Below, piece by piece: positions 62,721-64,000 of a stretch of DNA of 64,000 nucleotides. How positions within the stretch are numbered: position 1 is the stretch's first letter; each line of letters starts with the position of its first letter. The DNA comes from Serripes groenlandicus. Lineage: Eukaryota; Mollusca; Bivalvia; Cardiida; Cardiidae. The notes below the pieces were generated by a model. That model was not told the origin of the DNA. It saw only the letters and a program-made list of their open reading frames with translations, and ran no database searches. The stretch spans positions 22,685,723 to 22,749,722 of the forward strand of contig JASEVX010000012.1 of the NCBI GenBank assembly GCA_031761405.1, read 5' to 3'. Made by a program: the position numbers and the translations under genes.

Positions 62721-62924
62721 GCCTTTCCCATATGTATACACTTTCTGTTGCTCTGCAGCAGACGACTTTTGAAAACACTGTGGCACTGCTCATAATGAGC
62801 AATTTCTCCTTTTGCCACAATTTTTTCAACTCTATTAAATAGTTAATCTCTCATTGATAGAGATATTTCAACTTTTTGTCAATATGTATTCGAAGTCGTC
62901 TGCTGCAGTGTTGGTGTATGTGGT
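62721..62924. mobile_element. TTAA MITE, type B
   Basis: TTAA 62717-62720. Centre ACTGCTCATAATGAGCAATT. The right end is mutated (GTGTATGTGGTGAACCCC). Confidence 0.7.
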
Positions 62925-63010
62925 GAACCCCTTTGCCTGTAACAGATGACTTTAGATGTCTGCAGCGGACAATCTTACAGCTCAAGCTCTTTATTAGCAT
63001 ACCATTCTAA

Positions 63011-63457
63011 CTCTTTCCCACATACAACACATCTGCAGCAGACACCTTTTAACCCTTTCCCTCATATAGACGCTTTCTGACGCCTCTGCAGCAGACTGCT
63101 TTTTGAAAACATAGTGACAAAAGAAGAAATTGCACAAAACGTGCAATTTCTCCTTTTGCCACAATGTTTTCCACTTTTTGTCATAGGTTATCCATTCAAT
63201 TATGGAGATTTTCCATGTTTTGACAAAATACGTTCAAAGTCGTCTGCTGCAGAATTGTCGTATGAGGGAAAGGGTTATATCATGTGGAAAAAAACATGGA
63301 AAATCTTCTTAAATACTAATTTAGTTTTAGAATAGATATGAAAACATTGTGTCAAAAGGAGTAATTGCTCATAATGAGCAATTTCTCCTTTTGCCACTAT
63401 GTTTTCAAAAGTTGTCTGCTGTAGAGGCTTCAGAAAGAATGTATATGTTGGAAAGCG
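63011..63457. mobile_element. TTAA MITE, type B, containing a type A copy
   Basis: Left part CTCTTTCCCACATACAACAC … GCAGCAGACACC to 63052; resumes at 63275 (TATATCATGTGGAAAAAAAC) and ends GGAAAGCG, TTAA 63458-63461. The centre GTAATTGCTCATAATGAGCA is intact. Confidence 0.8.
63053..63274. mobile_element. TTAA MITE, type A, nested
   Basis: TTAA 63049-63052 and TTAT 63275-63278. Close to the family consensus throughout. Confidence 0.9.
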
Positions 63458-63459
63458 TT

Positions 63460-64000
63460 AAAATTGTTGTTGAGATATGTTAAAGCATATAGCAAGCAAG
63501 TACAAATAATATAAAAGATGGCTGTGATTATGTTCTCCATAAATTAGTGTAAATGATCTCAGAATGGTCAACCAGGAATTAAGATTGGCTTATTTAGTAC
63601 ACAAATACATGTGAATACTTGTTTGAATTTGCAACTACAGAAATATTTCAGCAGAAGACTTTTGAAAACATTGTAGCTGAAAAAGAAATTGATTAATGTT
63701 TTAACTTCATCTAATATTTATACACTTAAATTGATTAAGATTTTCTGTATTTTTTGCCCAGATGTCTTCCAATGGGTGATTGGAAAAGTACGTAAATTTG
63801 ATTTCTATCAAACTTAGATTCGCATTTTGTATCACCCATATTATATATATTTATATTATTTTCGTACTTTATTTTATTAATTTTCATTAATTGCATTAAT
63901 TAAGCGATGACCAAGTATGATAACAATTTTGATATCATTTCTTAAATTTGACTATACAAAGGATATATACGTATAAAACGATTTTCATTCACAATATACA
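63460..64000. other. AT-rich end of window with MITE relic
   Basis: 63650-63780 keeps weak type B similarity (CAGCAGAAGACTTTTGAAAA, CATTGTAGCTGAAAAAGAAA). AATGGGTGAT at 63771 and ATCACCCAT at 63822 form a short inverted pair. Nothing else is recognised. Confidence 0.4.

Overview
This window is eukaryotic DNA that is almost entirely transposable elements. I infer a mollusc, most likely a marine bivalve. The grounds are tRNA-headed SINEs ending in GGCGTTAAAC-type tails, tandem-core elements ending in a CTCACC...GGTGAG hairpin, a DIRS-like retroelement and a PIF/Harbinger transposon, all in AT-rich sequence. There is no bacterial operon, CRISPR array or rRNA. The species cannot be fixed from the sequence alone.

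Host gene content is sparse. Three short minus-strand exons at 19216-19098, 14525-14448 and 3006-2866 have sound splice sites and compatible phases. Together they read as the L27 region and the approach to the PDZ domain of a membrane palmitoylated MAGUK scaffold (MPP3/MPP7 type). Their introns hold most of the repeats in the first 19 kb. A fourth candidate, a first coding exon at 53631-53569 (minus), starts in a YY1-like AAAATGGCGG context but I cannot name it. A promoter-like cluster (three CACGTG sites and one TCTCGCGAGA) lies at 1990-2180.

The dominant repeat is a roughly 220-bp foldback element with termini CCCTTTCCC...GGGAAAGGG flanked by TTAA, which suggests a piggyBac-type MITE. Several dozen copies or fragments are visible in two subfamilies: type A (termini CCCTTTCCCTCAT) and type B (CCCTTTCCCACAT). 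Many other elements have landed inside copies of this family. Examples are the Harbinger transposon (6499-10780), the DIRS element (36338-41898), SINEs at 26898 and 36042, and two foldback elements at 27201 and 27903. Copies of the family also sit inside each other. Twice the family has turned into tandem repeats: a 165-bp array at 23949-24278 and a 66-bp array at 34767-35062.

Layout: 1-1.1 kb tandem-core element; 2.9-3.0 kb MPP-like exon; 6.1-10.85 kb MITE containing a MITE and a Harbinger; 11-18.3 kb three tandem-core elements with MITEs and one MPP-like exon; 19.1 kb MPP-like exon; 19.2-31 kb MITEs, SINEs and small foldback elements; 31.2-32.15 kb 156-bp tandem element; 34.7-35.3 kb 66-bp array; 36-42 kb nested DIRS region; 42-51.5 kb MITEs and tandem repeats; 52.2-53.8 kb region bounded by an inverted pair and holding the candidate first exon; 55.3-57.96 kb two minus-strand tandem-core elements; 59.9-61.7 kb pogo-like and hAT-like non-autonomous elements; 62-63.5 kb MITEs.
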